Positions 24,737 to 34,585 are shown, numbered from the stretch's first letter. The stretch: 64,000 nucleotides of DNA from Bacillota bacterium (GCA_023390115.1 JAEWDM010000026.1:84306-148305), one strand, 5' to 3'. Numbers and translations are program-made. The notes: generated by a model not told the origin, from the letters alone.

Positions 24737-24797
24737 CCAGGCACTCTAAAGCTCAAAATAAATTTTCGCTGAAAAGCTTCAGCTTTAGAGTGCCTGG
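24737..24797 (+). repeat. 17-bp perfect hairpin in the leader of the paralogue gene
   Basis: CCAGGCACTCTAAAGCT (24737-24753) is perfectly complementary to AGCTTTAGAGTGCCTGG (24781-24797) across a 27-base loop. It lies between the conserved promoter block and the start codon and is absent from the leader of the long gene. No T run follows, so it may be an inserted small element or an mRNA stem. Confidence 0.7.
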
Positions 24798-24905
24798 AGC
24801 ATATGTAGATAGCCATGTTCATTAATTGCCAATTGTTAAGTTTAGAATGCGCTATCTATAATGACGCTTTACTTTATTTGTGTTATAGCAAAGGAGGTTT
24901 TTATT

Positions 24906-27119
24906 ATGGGAAAGAAGTTCAGATTTTTATCCTTGATGCTCGTATTATGTTTGTGTATTACGAGTCTGGGTGTACAGGGCGCGTCAGAGGAAAATCAAGA
25001 GGTATTGCCTGCGCGGGAACAGACACAGACGGAACAGCAGCCGGTAACAATATCTAAAGCTGCACAGGAGCCGGAAGTTATAGAACATGAAGAGGATAGT
25101 ATATCGGATACAGGAGATGTATTTACGGAGGAGGCGCCGGAAGAACAGCCCGAGGAAGGCAAAAGCGCGCAAGACGGTGCGGAGGAGCCGGGAGATGACA
25201 TAAAAGACGAATTAACGGAGGATATAGAAGATGAAGAGGATAGTATATCAGATACGGGAGATGAATTTCTGGAGGAAGTGACGGAGGAACAGCCTGAGGA
25301 GGACACAAGCGTGCAGGATGATGCAGAGGCACCGCTGCCTGTACAGGAAAATACCCTTGCGGAGGATGGAGAGGACCTTGAATTTTTAGAGGATGAACCG
25401 GGAGCAATAAAAATAAACTTTCAGCCATCGGGCTCAGAAGTGCCGGAGGGATACATACCGGACTACGGAGAAGTCTATGGTGCAAGAAACGGATATATAT
25501 ACGGCTGGAACACATCATATATTGGGACAACCAGGGACAGGGGGATAAACGCTGATCAGAAGCTTGATACCCTGGTTACACTATATAAAACCGGTAAGTG
25601 GGAAATAGAGGTGGAGGATGGATTCTATGAAGTGACGGTATGTGCGGGAGACGCGGGCTTCAGTTCTGCCCCAACCGTCAATGTCGATGGGGTTAACTAC
25701 TGGTCTGCTGTAGAACTTGGCGCAAATCAGTTTGTACAGAAAACTACGGCAATAGATATTAGCGATGGCAAGATAACCATAGACAACGGAGGGACGGCTG
25801 ATGCTCTGACGAAATTGAACTATGTGAAAATAGTTAAGGTTAATCCTGCATTCCTGAGTAGCCTTACAATAAGTACCGGCACACTAAGCCCTGCATTTGA
25901 TGAAAGCACTTTTTCCTATACTGCCGATGTTCCTTATGATGTGTCCTCAATTGCTCTGATCCCTACAGTTGGGGACAACGGGGCGGTCATTACCGTTAAC
26001 GGAGAACAGGTGGAGAGTGGCGGGACATCAGGCCCGATCGGCCTGGAGGTGGGAAGCAATACCATTTTGGTGAGGGTAAAGGCGCCGGATGGTTCATCCG
26101 TGGCGGAATATACTATAACGGTTGAACGAAAAAGCGGAATATATTTTAAGGATATTGCGGCAGGAAGTTATTACACAGTAGCATTAAAGGAAGATGGAAC
26201 AGTTGAAGACAATCCCGTGTTTTCGTCCAAACTTACAAATCTTACGTTAACCAGCGGCACACAGACTATTACTCTTGTTCCTGCGTTTAACATGAATACC
26301 CTAATATATACTGCAAGCGTACCGTATGATATTTCATCAGTTGTTATTACTCCGGCTCCTGAGGATGTGGGTGCTGTAATAAAGATTAACGGTACTGCCA
26401 TACCAAGCAGGCAGACATCGGCGACCGTCAGCCTGAATGTGGGAGCCAACGCCATACCGGTGCAGGTAACGGCTGCCGACGGCTCGTCGCAGACTACATA
26501 TACCGTAACAGTGACGAAAGAGGCAAACCCTATATATTTGACAAACCTTGTTTTGGGTAACGGGGCTTCCTTTGAGACACCTTTTACCAGTCAGACACTG
26601 ACGTATAACGTAGATGTTCCCTATGATGCTGCTACATTTACAATAACCCCTTCTTCTAATGATGCTTCGGCCACCATAACCATAAACGGAACAACGGTTG
26701 CAAGCGGATCGGCCTATACTGCCACGAGTCCTGCTGCAGGCACGACGGGGACATTTACCGTGGTTATTTCGGCGCCGGGCAGCAGCCCATCCACTTATAC
26801 GCTGAATGCCATAAGGTCAAGCAACAACTATTTGAGTACGCTTACGATAACGCCTCCCTTAGTTAGACCTAGTCCTGTATTTAGTTGTTTAAATTTAAAT
26901 TATACAATTAATACGACGGTTGGAGCTATCACATTGGCATATTCTCCTGCTGCTCCGAATGCAACTGTAAGTGTAACGGTTAATGATGTGCCTGTTACAG
27001 GAGGTTCTCCTGTAAGCATAAGCTTCCCGTCTGCGGGCACATATACCATAAAAATTACGGTGGCTTCAGCTTATGGAAATGACAGGAGAACATATATAAT
27101 TGTTGTAACAAAGGCTTGA
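24906..27119 (+). CDS. Secreted cadherin-like domain protein, collapsed paralogue of the giant protein
   Basis: The start is ATG 24906 after AAAGGAGG. The 737-residue product has the same signal peptide type (KKFRFLSLMLVLCLCITSLG), acidic repeats (SISDTGD, EEQPEE), one malectin-like domain (INFQPSGSEVPEGYIPDYGE) and a cadherin-like beta-sandwich (FLSSLTISTGTLSPAF). Then comes a stub of one RCC1 half-unit (YFKDIAAGSYYTVALKEDGTV) fused directly to EDNPVFSSKL. That junction equals the point where the long protein leaves its second propeller array, so the propellers appear to have been deleted. The rest consists of more divergent cadherin-like domains, ending FPSAGTYTIKITVASAYG. No anchor motif is visible. 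A secreted or surface-associated role is likely. Confidence 0.85.
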   Translation: MGKKFRFLSLMLVLCLCITSLGVQGASEENQEVLPAREQTQTEQQPVTISKAAQEPEVIEHEEDSISDTGDVFTEEAPEEQPEEGKSAQDGAEEPGDDIKDELTEDIEDEEDSISDTGDEFLEEVTEEQPEEDTSVQDDAEAPLPVQENTLAEDGEDLEFLEDEPGAIKINFQPSGSEVPEGYIPDYGEVYGARNGYIYGWNTSYIGTTRDRGINADQKLDTLVTLYKTGKWEIEVEDGFYEVTVCAGDAGFSSAPTVNVDGVNYWSAVELGANQFVQKTTAIDISDGKITIDNGGTADALTKLNYVKIVKVNPAFLSSLTISTGTLSPAFDESTFSYTADVPYDVSSIALIPTVGDNGAVITVNGEQVESGGTSGPIGLEVGSNTILVRVKAPDGSSVAEYTITVERKSGIYFKDIAAGSYYTVALKEDGTVEDNPVFSSKLTNLTLTSGTQTITLVPAFNMNTLIYTASVPYDISSVVITPAPEDVGAVIKINGTAIPSRQTSATVSLNVGANAIPVQVTAADGSSQTTYTVTVTKEANPIYLTNLVLGNGASFETPFTSQTLTYNVDVPYDAATFTITPSSNDASATITINGTTVASGSAYTATSPAAGTTGTFTVVISAPGSSPSTYTLNAIRSSNNYLSTLTITPPLVRPSPVFSCLNLNYTINTTVGAITLAYSPAAPNATVSVTVNDVPVTGGSPVSISFPSAGTYTIKITVASAYGNDRRTYIIVVTKA

Positions 27120-27200
27120 TCATATTCTTGCCGGTGGCATGAAATGAAGGCTAAGCTGTGGAGCTTTTGGCAAAGAGAAAGAATAAGGCTTGAGACATAA

Positions 27201-27243
27201 AGGGCTGCCGTATTATCGAAGGATAAAGCGGCAGCTCTTTTTC
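27201..27243 (+). terminator. Terminator after the short paralogue
   Basis: AGGGCTGCCG (27201-27210) pairs with CGGCAGCTCT (27229-27238), one G-T pair, followed by TTTTCT. It lies about 80 bases after the stop. Confidence 0.8.
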
Positions 27244-27331
27244 TGTAATGACGGTTTATGGGCAGAAGCTCACCGGAGAGTGATTGCATGTCTGCTTTAA
27301 ATCCCGGTGGGCCCCAGGATTTTAAAAACAT

Positions 27332-27360
27332 TTGACTTTTGCTCCGCTTTTCTCTATAAT
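27332..27360 (+). promoter_or_regulatory. Sigma-A type promoter of the decarboxylase
   Basis: TTGACT (27332-27337), 17-base spacer, TATAAT (27355-27360), about 150 bases before the TTG start of the decarboxylase gene. The remainder of 27120-27512 shows no other gene. Confidence 0.75.
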
Positions 27361-27512
27361 TCTTTTGTTTGCTATTTTTATAGCAGTTTTATATTACTTA
27401 ACATATATTGTTTATTAGGCTTATGAAATTTATTTTTATAGGGCGGGCTGCAGATAATATATTAAATAACTGTGTATTTTATGAATTGGCCTTTGGAGGG
27501 GAGGACTCGGAG

Positions 27513-28970
27513 TTGACAAGATTAGATCAAAAGAGGACACCGCTGTTTGATGCCGTAAAAAAGTACGTAGACGATAAGGTGATCCAGTTTCATGTTCCCG
27601 GACACAAGCAGGGACGCGGAATAAAGGAGCTAAGTGACTATGTGGGGGAACGTGTGCTTCAAATGGACGCAAACGGTATGGAGGATTTGGACTATGCCAA
27701 TAATCCTACAGGCGTGATTCTGGAGGCTGAAAGGCTTATGGCCAACGCGTTTGGGGCACAAAATGCATATTTCCTTGTGAACGGCACGTCTGCCGGTGTT
27801 CAAGCAATGATTATGAGCGCCTGTGAGCCGGGCGATAAGATAATAATTCCAAGGAATGCCCATAAGTCTACAATAGGGGGAATAATACTGAGTGGTGCAA
27901 TGCCTGTATATATTCAGCCTGAGATTAATGAGAGGCTTGGGATAGCGATGGGCATAACGGAGGAAAGCTTTAAGAAAACCATAAAGGAGCACCCTCATTC
28001 TAAGGCTGTGTTTTTGATAAACCCTACCTATTATGGTGCTGTATCTGATTTAAAGGCAATAGTGAGAATAGCTCACAGGCATGATATGGCCGTGCTCGTG
28101 GACGAGGCTCATGGAGCGCACATGTCCTTCCACGACGATTTTCCGCTGACGGCTATGGAGGTGGGGGCGGACATGAGTGCCGCAAGCATGCACAAAACGG
28201 CCGGCTCAATGACGCAGAGCTCGGTGCTTCTTTTGAGGAGCGACATGATTTCACCTCAAAAGGTAAAGCAGGTACTTAATCTTACTTATACCTCAAGTGC
28301 TTCATATCTATTGATGTGCTCTCTGGATATAGCAAGAAAGCAGCTTGCTACAAGCGGAAGCGATATGCTGGAGAACACCTTGGAAATGGCAAGGTGGGCG
28401 AGGAAGGAAATCAACTCCATAAAGGGCTTGTATGCTTTCGGGGAGGAGCTTAAGGGCACTCCCGGATGCCATGATTTAGATGAAACCAAGCTTGGCATCA
28501 ATGTAAGGGGGCTGGGATATACGGGATACCAGATGGAGGCCAAGCTGAGGAAGGAGTACAACATTCAGATCGAGCTGTCGGATCTGTGCAACATCCTTGC
28601 GATAGTCAGCATAGGCGACAGAAGGGAAGACCTGCAGGCTCTTATAAATGCGCTTTCTGACATTTCTTCGAAGGTCGGGGATGTGGAGTATAAAAATACC
28701 GTAATAATACCTCAAAACCCTAAAATGATAGTATCTCCCAGAGACGCCTTCTACAGCCCTAAAAAAATGATTGCTCTTGAGGAATCGGTGGGCGAGATTG
28801 CGGGGGAAATGGTTATGGCGTATCCTCCCGGAATACCGGTTATATGCATGGGAGAGCGCATCACAAAGGACATTGTGGAATATATAGGCATTTTGAAGCA
28901 GGAAAAGTGCGAGCTTCAGGGCACTTCTGATCCGTATGTAAATTATATAAGTGTTTTGGGAGCGGAATAG
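27513..28970 (+). CDS. speA: Orn/Lys/Arg decarboxylase, SpeA-like
   Basis: This fold-type I PLP enzyme (485 residues from TTG 27513, GAGG 8 bases upstream) resembles Bacillus SpeA arginine decarboxylase over its full length: TPLFDAVKKY, FHVPGHKQGRG, IIIPRNAHKS, the INPTYYG strand, LVDEAHGAH, and the PLP lysine in SAASMHKTAGSMTQSS. The C-terminus has IEVELSDL-like IQIELSDLCNIL and MAYPPGIP. It would make agmatine (or cadaverine) for polyamine synthesis. Substrate choice among Arg, Lys and Orn cannot be fixed from sequence. The open frame extends upstream to 27408, but without a ribosome binding site. Confidence 0.85.
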   Translation: MTRLDQKRTPLFDAVKKYVDDKVIQFHVPGHKQGRGIKELSDYVGERVLQMDANGMEDLDYANNPTGVILEAERLMANAFGAQNAYFLVNGTSAGVQAMIMSACEPGDKIIIPRNAHKSTIGGIILSGAMPVYIQPEINERLGIAMGITEESFKKTIKEHPHSKAVFLINPTYYGAVSDLKAIVRIAHRHDMAVLVDEAHGAHMSFHDDFPLTAMEVGADMSAASMHKTAGSMTQSSVLLLRSDMISPQKVKQVLNLTYTSSASYLLMCSLDIARKQLATSGSDMLENTLEMARWARKEINSIKGLYAFGEELKGTPGCHDLDETKLGINVRGLGYTGYQMEAKLRKEYNIQIELSDLCNILAIVSIGDRREDLQALINALSDISSKVGDVEYKNTVIIPQNPKMIVSPRDAFYSPKKMIALEESVGEIAGEMVMAYPPGIPVICMGERITKDIVEYIGILKQEKCELQGTSDPYVNYISVLGAE

Positions 28971-28996
28971 GCGGTTAATAGCTCCCGTGGGAATCG

Positions 28997-29022
28997 GCTC
29001 TCCTTAAGGAGGGCTTTTTTTT
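28997..29022 (+). terminator. Terminator of the decarboxylase gene
   Basis: GCTCTCC (28997-29003) with GGAGGGC (29008-29014), one wobble pair, TTAA loop, then eight T residues. Confidence 0.85.
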
Positions 29023-29046
29023 AAGCTTTTAAGCTATTATATTATG

Positions 29047-29709
29047 TCACACTCTCATTAATGCAAGAAGGATTAATAATATGCCGGGGAGCAGCTCCAG
29101 CACTCTTTTGTTTATACGGCTGTTTAAAGAGAACTTCTTGCCTAGAAGTGTTCCTATGTAAATAAACACCATCTGGGAGAAGCCAACCGTAAAAGGAATA
29201 AGCATTGAATCAAAGCCGGACAATGCGCTTCCTATTCCTACACCTATGGCATCAACAGACAGTGCAAGCCCAAGGAGAAAGGACTCTTTCATATCTATAG
29301 TACCCGAATTGTCTATATCGCCTTCTGCGGGGTTTTTAATTATCTGAATGGTAATTCCAAGGGATTTAATTCCGATCTTCAGAAGTGTTTTTTCCGGGCT
29401 TATGCTCCGGCTAATGGAGCGTCCGGTGCAATCCTTTTTAAATAATGCCTGGATTATTAACCATATGCCCATAGCTCCGAGTATTAATATGCCTGTGAGC
29501 TTTGAGGCGGCGGGCGGCAGTATGCAGGATATTGATTTTCCCACAATGAGCGCGGACCCTGAGTACAAAATAGAAAGCAGGCATATAACAAGCTTAGAGG
29601 GAAGGGGGATCGAAATCCTCCTTAAACCGTATACCATTCCAACCCCCATTGCATCCAAGCTGAGGGACACGGCCAGTATTAAAACAGCAAGCATCATTTT
29701 CCAAATCAT
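29047..29709 (-). CDS. ytaF: Sporulation membrane protein YtaF-like (MntP fold)
   Basis: The 220-residue polytopic protein begins LAVSLSLDAMGVGMVYGLR, and the repeat half has LGLALSVDAIGVGIGSALSG. The paired SLDAMGVG / SVDAIGVG motifs on transmembrane helices mark the YtaF branch of the MntP/LysE-like group. In sporulating firmicutes YtaF is annotated as a sporulation membrane protein; a cation or manganese export function is possible but unproven. About six helices are visible, with a cytoplasmic linker (KKDCTGRSISRSIS) between the halves. It is transcribed divergently from the P-type ATPase. Confidence 0.85.
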   Translation of the reverse strand: MIWKMMLAVLILAVSLSLDAMGVGMVYGLRRISIPLPSKLVICLLSILYSGSALIVGKSISCILPPAASKLTGILILGAMGIWLIIQALFKKDCTGRSISRSISPEKTLLKIGIKSLGITIQIIKNPAEGDIDNSGTIDMKESFLLGLALSVDAIGVGIGSALSGFDSMLIPFTVGFSQMVFIYIGTLLGKKFSLNSRINKRVLELLPGILLILLALMRV

Positions 29710-29848
29710 CTCCCGGATTTATGTATTGCTTATTGCATGATTTTATTATATGAAGACCCGAAGGAATTTGTTAAAGCGCTTGACGTTATAATTTTAAGGT
29801 CATCCGAATAGAAATATGAAATGGGAAGAAAAAAAGGAGAGATGTACT

Positions 29849-32557
29849 TTGAGGGTTTCTGAAGCAGCAGCAAATACAACAGATAATAAAAAAGGCCATA
29901 CCGGCTTAAGCCGAAAAGAGGCAAGCCGCAAATATGAGAAGTATGGACCTAACACAATTGTTCAAAAGAAGAAAATTTCGCCCGTTAAAATTTTGCTGGA
30001 TCAATTCGGCGATTTCATGGTAATTATTTTGCTTGCCTGTACCGTTATCTCAATATTTATGGGGGAGATAACCGAATCAGTTACCATTATAGCTATTATA
30101 GCTGTAAATGCTGTTTTGGGTTTTGTGCAGGAATATAAAACAGAAAGAACCATGGAGGCATTAAAAAACCTTGCGGCACCTGCCGCGAGGGTAATAAGAG
30201 ACGGCATTTTATGCAGTATACCCGCAGAGCAGCTTGTGCCGGGAGATTTAACAGTTCTGGAGGCCGGTGACAGGGTGCCCGCGGATGCCACTCTTATAGA
30301 GGTTAATAACCTGCAGGTGGATGAATCCCTATTGACGGGAGAATCTCATCCTGTCGAAAAAAGCCTGCAGGAATATGACAAGGAGGATGGAAGGGCATAT
30401 AAAAAATCAAATAAGGTATTTATGGGGACTATAGTGATAAATGGAAGAGGAAGGGCCGTGGTCCATTCCACTGGAATGCTCACCGAGATGGGAAGAATAG
30501 CCGACATGATACAGAGCATTGAGGATGAGCAGACACCGCTTCAAAAAAGACTGGATTACCTGGGAAGGCATATTGTGTACGGTTGCCTCATAATATGCTT
30601 TATTGTATCGGTTGCAGGGATATTAAGGGGAGAGGGATTATTCACCATGCTTCTGGCAGGGATAAGCCTTGCTGTTGCCGCCGTGCCTGAAGGACTTCCG
30701 GCTATTGTTACAATTGCACTTGCTCTGGGAGTGCAGAGGATGCTTAAAAGGAATGCGCTTATAAGAAAGCTGCCTGCCGTAGAAACTCTGGGATGTGCAA
30801 GCATAATATGCTCGGACAAAACGGGAACACTGACTGAGAATAAGATGACGGTGCGTAAGATATATGCGGGGGAAAGCATAATTAATGTAACGGGCAGCGG
30901 TCACAGCTTTGAGGGGGGCTTTACTATAGGAAATGAGGACGTACGGCTTCAAAAGCTTTATCCTGCAAAGCTTGCACTTGAAATAGGAGGTATATGCAAT
31001 AATGCAAAAATAAGTCCGGTAAGCGATCAGGATAAAGGCACATTGGGGAAAATAAAGTCTGTGCTTACAAAGCATCAAAGATGGGAGGGCAGCGGTGATC
31101 CCACAGAGACAGCTATTGCCATTGCCGCGGGCAAAGCAGGCTTAAGCCCGGAGGTGCTTGAAAGATCGTACGCAAGAATTGATGAGCTGCCCTTTGACTC
31201 CGACCGGAAATGCATGACGGTTGTGTGTACAAGAGGTGTGAGAGAGGTTTTAGCATTCACAAAGGGAGCACCTGACGTAATAATTGAAAAGTGCAGTAAA
31301 ATATACACAGCTAATGGAATAATAGAGCTTAACAGGGTAATTAAGAAAAGCATAATGAAAATAAACGACAATATGGCGGGAGAAGCCCTAAGAGTATTAG
31401 GAGTGGCATACAGGCAGCTTGACTCCAGGAGCTATGAAAAAAGACAGCTTGAGCAGGACTTGATATTTGTAGGTCTCATAGGTATGATAGATCCCCCGAG
31501 AAGGGAAGCGGTGGAGGCAGTACGAAAGTGCAGGATGGCAGGGATAAAGCCTGTAATGATAACAGGAGATCATAAAGTCACGGCGACAGCAATTGCCAAG
31601 GAGATAGACATATATTCGGAGGGAGACAGGGTTATTACAGGAGATGAGCTTGACCGGATGGATGATGAAATGCTTGCGAGGGTGGCGGATGATGTGGCTG
31701 TATATGCAAGGGTTTCTCCAAAGCACAAGCTTATGATAGTAAGGGTTTTGAAAAAGCTCGGGCATATTGTAGCCATGACGGGTGACGGAGTAAACGATGC
31801 CCCTGCGGTTAAGGAGGCCGATATCGGCGTGGCAATGGGTGTTACGGGAACCGATGTAACAAAGGAAGCGTCCTCAATCATTCTGATGGATGATAATTTT
31901 GCCACAATAGTTGCGGCAATTGAAGAGGGAAGAGTTATATATAATAATATAAGGAAATTTATAAGATATATGCTTGCATGCAATATAGGAGAGGTGCTGA
32001 CAATGTTCTTAGGCATGCTTATGGGTCTCCCCCTTCCCCTTTTGCCTATACAGATACTCTGGGTAAACCTTGTAACTGACGGCCTGCCGGCAATTGCCCT
32101 GGGACTTGATCCCCCTGAAAGAGATATCATGATGCGGCTTCCGAGAGGCTCGAAGGAGAATATATTCTCGCATGGCCTGCTGGGCCTCATATTATTCAGG
32201 GGAATATTGATAGGCCTGTCAACTCTTGCTGTTTTTACAAGCGTAATGCATTTTAAGGCTGATGTGGATACTGCCAGAACAGCGGCTTTTCTGACGCTTG
32301 TTATAACGCAGCTCATACATGTGTTTGAGTGTAAATCTGAGAAAAAGACAATATTTGAAATATCTGCTTTTAATAATATTCCCCTCGTTATTTCGGTAGT
32401 TATTTCTCTGGCTATGATACTCGGAGTAATCTATATACCCGTTTTGCAGGGAATATTTAGCACAGTGCCTCTTGAGGCGGGCGAATGGCTAATGGTTGCA
32501 GGCTTTTCACTGCTTGCCCCGATAGCCTCCGGATTTTTCAGGGTAAAAGGCAAATAA
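29849..32557 (+). CDS. P-type calcium-transporting ATPase (P2A)
   Basis: The protein is a full-length P2A ATPase of 902 residues. It has an N-terminal cation ATPase domain (GLSRKEASRKYEKYG), the actuator motif LLTGES, the transmembrane PEGLPA motif, phosphorylation site CSDKTGTLTE, the nucleotide-binding KGAPD segment, MITGDH, and the hinge TGDGVNDAPA. The C-terminal membrane domain contains LWVNLVTDGLPAIALG, whose Asn and Asp are calcium ligands in this family. It probably exports calcium (or manganese). I prefer TTG 29849, which has AAGGAG 9 bases upstream; the ATG at 29816 has no recognisable site and would add 11 residues. Confidence 0.9.
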   Translation: MRVSEAAANTTDNKKGHTGLSRKEASRKYEKYGPNTIVQKKKISPVKILLDQFGDFMVIILLACTVISIFMGEITESVTIIAIIAVNAVLGFVQEYKTERTMEALKNLAAPAARVIRDGILCSIPAEQLVPGDLTVLEAGDRVPADATLIEVNNLQVDESLLTGESHPVEKSLQEYDKEDGRAYKKSNKVFMGTIVINGRGRAVVHSTGMLTEMGRIADMIQSIEDEQTPLQKRLDYLGRHIVYGCLIICFIVSVAGILRGEGLFTMLLAGISLAVAAVPEGLPAIVTIALALGVQRMLKRNALIRKLPAVETLGCASIICSDKTGTLTENKMTVRKIYAGESIINVTGSGHSFEGGFTIGNEDVRLQKLYPAKLALEIGGICNNAKISPVSDQDKGTLGKIKSVLTKHQRWEGSGDPTETAIAIAAGKAGLSPEVLERSYARIDELPFDSDRKCMTVVCTRGVREVLAFTKGAPDVIIEKCSKIYTANGIIELNRVIKKSIMKINDNMAGEALRVLGVAYRQLDSRSYEKRQLEQDLIFVGLIGMIDPPRREAVEAVRKCRMAGIKPVMITGDHKVTATAIAKEIDIYSEGDRVITGDELDRMDDEMLARVADDVAVYARVSPKHKLMIVRVLKKLGHIVAMTGDGVNDAPAVKEADIGVAMGVTGTDVTKEASSIILMDDNFATIVAAIEEGRVIYNNIRKFIRYMLACNIGEVLTMFLGMLMGLPLPLLPIQILWVNLVTDGLPAIALGLDPPERDIMMRLPRGSKENIFSHGLLGLILFRGILIGLSTLAVFTSVMHFKADVDTARTAAFLTLVITQLIHVFECKSEKKTIFEISAFNNIPLVISVVISLAMILGVIYIPVLQGIFSTVPLEAGEWLMVAGFSLLAPIASGFFRVKGK

Positions 32558-32573
32558 TCAGGCATAGTCCCCG

Positions 32574-32612
32574 TCAGGCCCTCTTCCCCCACATCGGGAG
32601 AAGGGAGCCTGA
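32574..32612. repeat. GC-rich hairpin after the ATPase gene
   Basis: TCAGGCCCTCTTC pairs with GAAGGGAGCCTGA with one mismatch. No immediate T run, although a T9 tract lies about 25 bases further on. It may serve as the terminator. The rest of 32558-32926 holds the promoter at 32774-32802 and no convincing gene. Confidence 0.5.
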
Positions 32613-32773
32613 GCGGAATATACCGTATAAAGGGTTTATTTTTTTTTGTCTCTGTGATATTATAAAAATCGCACTGCTTGAGAGAAAGAATATATTTAAA
32701 AAAAGAAGCAACAATAAAATGTGTACTTGCTTTACGGGAGTTAAGGCGCCATACATAGTATATTTAATCATGC

Positions 32774-32802
32774 TTGAAATACATAGTAAAAACCTATATA
32801 AT
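32774..32802 (+). promoter_or_regulatory. Promoter of the ABC / Gld-like operon
   Basis: TTGAAA (32774-32779), 17-base spacer, TATAAT (32797-32802), leaving a 124-base leader before the ATPase subunit gene. Confidence 0.7.
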
Positions 32803-32926
32803 AAGGTAGGGTTTTACATGCATTTCTATATAGTGAGCTATTGTTACAAATTGTTCACAATTTATTAAAATCTATTAATCATAATTAAATGAGTGATAGG
32901 TTAAAAGAAAAGCAGGGGGGAATAGA

Positions 32927-33874
32927 ATGATAGAGATACAGAATTTGACCAAAAGCTACGGTCAAATAAAGGCTGTCGACGACATAAGCTTTAGAGTCGA
33001 AAAAGGCGAAATTCTCGGTTTCCTTGGACCTAACGGGGCCGGGAAGTCTACCACCATGAACATTATAACGGGCTTTATATCCTCAACCTCGGGAACGGTT
33101 AAGGTGGATGGCTACGACATTATGGAAAATCCCAGAGAAGTAAAAAAGCGCATAGGCTATTTGCCTGAGCAGCCTCCTCTTTATATGGACATGACAGTCT
33201 TAGAGTATTTGAATTTTGTGTATGAGCTTAAGCTTGTGGACAAGAAGCAGAGGAGAACCCAGATAAGTGATATTATGGAGCTTACAAAGACAGCCCATGT
33301 TAAGGACAGGCTTATAAAGAACCTTTCAAAGGGTTATAAGCAAAGGGTAGGCCTGGCGCAGTCGCTTGTAGGAAGCCCGGATGTGCTCATACTGGACGAG
33401 CCCACAGTAGGACTTGATCCAAAGCAGATTATTGAAATAAGAAAGCTTATTAAGGCTTTGGGCAAGGAACATACCATAATACTCAGCTCTCATATACTTC
33501 CCGAGGTAAGTGCCGTATGTGAAAAGGTAATTATTATAAACAAAGGAAAGATAGCTGCTATTGACACCCCCGAAAATCTTTCAAAGGGCTTTGACTCAGC
33601 CTCCAAGCTGTCGGTTACAATTGCCGGACCCATAAGCTCTGTGCAGGGCTATATACAGGAAATATACGGAGTAAAATATGTAGACGTCATCTCTGAAAAG
33701 GAAAAGGAGCTTGCAAGCTATGTCATTGAGGCCGACAAGAGCATAGATATAAGACGCCCATTGTTTTTTGCGATGGCGAAGGTGGGATATCCTATAATAG
33801 AGCTGAAGCCTATGGATATGACCTTGGAAGATATATTCCTGCAAATCACTACTGAGGAAAAGGAGGCTGAATAA
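32927..33874 (+). CDS. ABC transporter ATPase (GldA/CcmA-like)
   Basis: The 315-residue ATPase has Walker A FLGPNGAGKSTTMNII, Q-loop YLPEQPPLYMDMT, signature LSKGYKQRVGLAQSLVG, Walker B VLILDEPTVGLD, and the switch His in ILSSHIL. The C-terminal extension (about 230-315) is typical of the DUF4162-type tail of ABC-2 exporters. GGGGGG-rich site lies 9 bases before ATG. It heads a four-gene operon with a membrane subunit, a GldG-like protein and a DUF4340 protein, an arrangement widespread outside gliding bacteria, where its substrate is unknown. Confidence 0.92.
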   Translation: MIEIQNLTKSYGQIKAVDDISFRVEKGEILGFLGPNGAGKSTTMNIITGFISSTSGTVKVDGYDIMENPREVKKRIGYLPEQPPLYMDMTVLEYLNFVYELKLVDKKQRRTQISDIMELTKTAHVKDRLIKNLSKGYKQRVGLAQSLVGSPDVLILDEPTVGLDPKQIIEIRKLIKALGKEHTIILSSHILPEVSAVCEKVIIINKGKIAAIDTPENLSKGFDSASKLSVTIAGPISSVQGYIQEIYGVKYVDVISEKEKELASYVIEADKSIDIRRPLFFAMAKVGYPIIELKPMDMTLEDIFLQITTEEKEAE

Positions 33875-33877
33875 TAT

Positions 33878-34585
33878 ATGTTTGCTGTATTTAAAAGAGA
33901 AGTGCAGTCTTATTTTTATTCCCCCATAGCATATGTATTGACGGGACTTTTTGTGCTGGTAGTTTCAATTTTCTTCTTTTTATCGAATATAGGCAGTCAG
34001 TCGGCTGATTTTAATCCTACATTATCAACCATAAGCTTCATTTTAATTTTTATTGTACCCATACTTACAATGCGCATTATAGCCGAAGATAGAAAGAACG
34101 GTACCGAGGTGCTGCTGATAACCTCCCCTTCTACCTTAAGCGGGATAGTTGTGGGAAAATACCTGGCAATGCTTTTTGTATTTTTGGTGATGACCTGTCT
34201 GACCTTTGTATACCCCATAGTATTGTTCATTTTTGGAAATCCACCTCTTGCTCCTTTGATAGGGAGCTATGTCGGGCTTATTCTATTTGCGGCTGCGCTT
34301 ATTTCCATAGGGGTATTTGCCTCGTCTCTTACTGAAAATCAGGTTATTTCGGTATTTATCAGCTTTGTAATAATGCTTATTATCTGGATTATTGAGCCTA
34401 TAGGCAATGCTGTGGGAGGATGGGCCGCGGTTGTGCTGAACTGGTTCTCTCTTTCCTCCAGGTATAATGACTTTACTACAGGCATTTTAAGTGTTAGCAG
34501 TATAATTTATTTTATAAGCTTTATTGCGGTATTTTTGTTCCTTACAATCAGGGTAATAGAAAAAAGACGCTGGAGTCAGGGGTGA
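33878..34585 (+). CDS. ABC-2 type permease (GldF-like)
   Basis: The 235-residue membrane protein has about six helices. It begins FAVFKREVQSYFYSPIAYVLTGLFV, the usual N-terminus of GldF-like ABC-2 permeases, and contains PILTMRIIAEDRKNGTEVLLITSP, the conserved cytoplasmic loop of this family. It begins 3 bases after the ATPase stop and pairs with that ATPase. The next gene starts around its stop codon. Confidence 0.9.
   Translation: MFAVFKREVQSYFYSPIAYVLTGLFVLVVSIFFFLSNIGSQSADFNPTLSTISFILIFIVPILTMRIIAEDRKNGTEVLLITSPSTLSGIVVGKYLAMLFVFLVMTCLTFVYPIVLFIFGNPPLAPLIGSYVGLILFAAALISIGVFASSLTENQVISVFISFVIMLIIWIIEPIGNAVGGWAAVVLNWFSLSSRYNDFTTGILSVSSIIYFISFIAVFLFLTIRVIEKRRWSQG

Noticed and set aside
32485..32868. 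127-codon open frame overlapping the end of the ATPase gene
   Set aside because: It overlaps a real gene in another frame, contains the hairpin and promoter region, has no ribosome binding site and no family resemblance.
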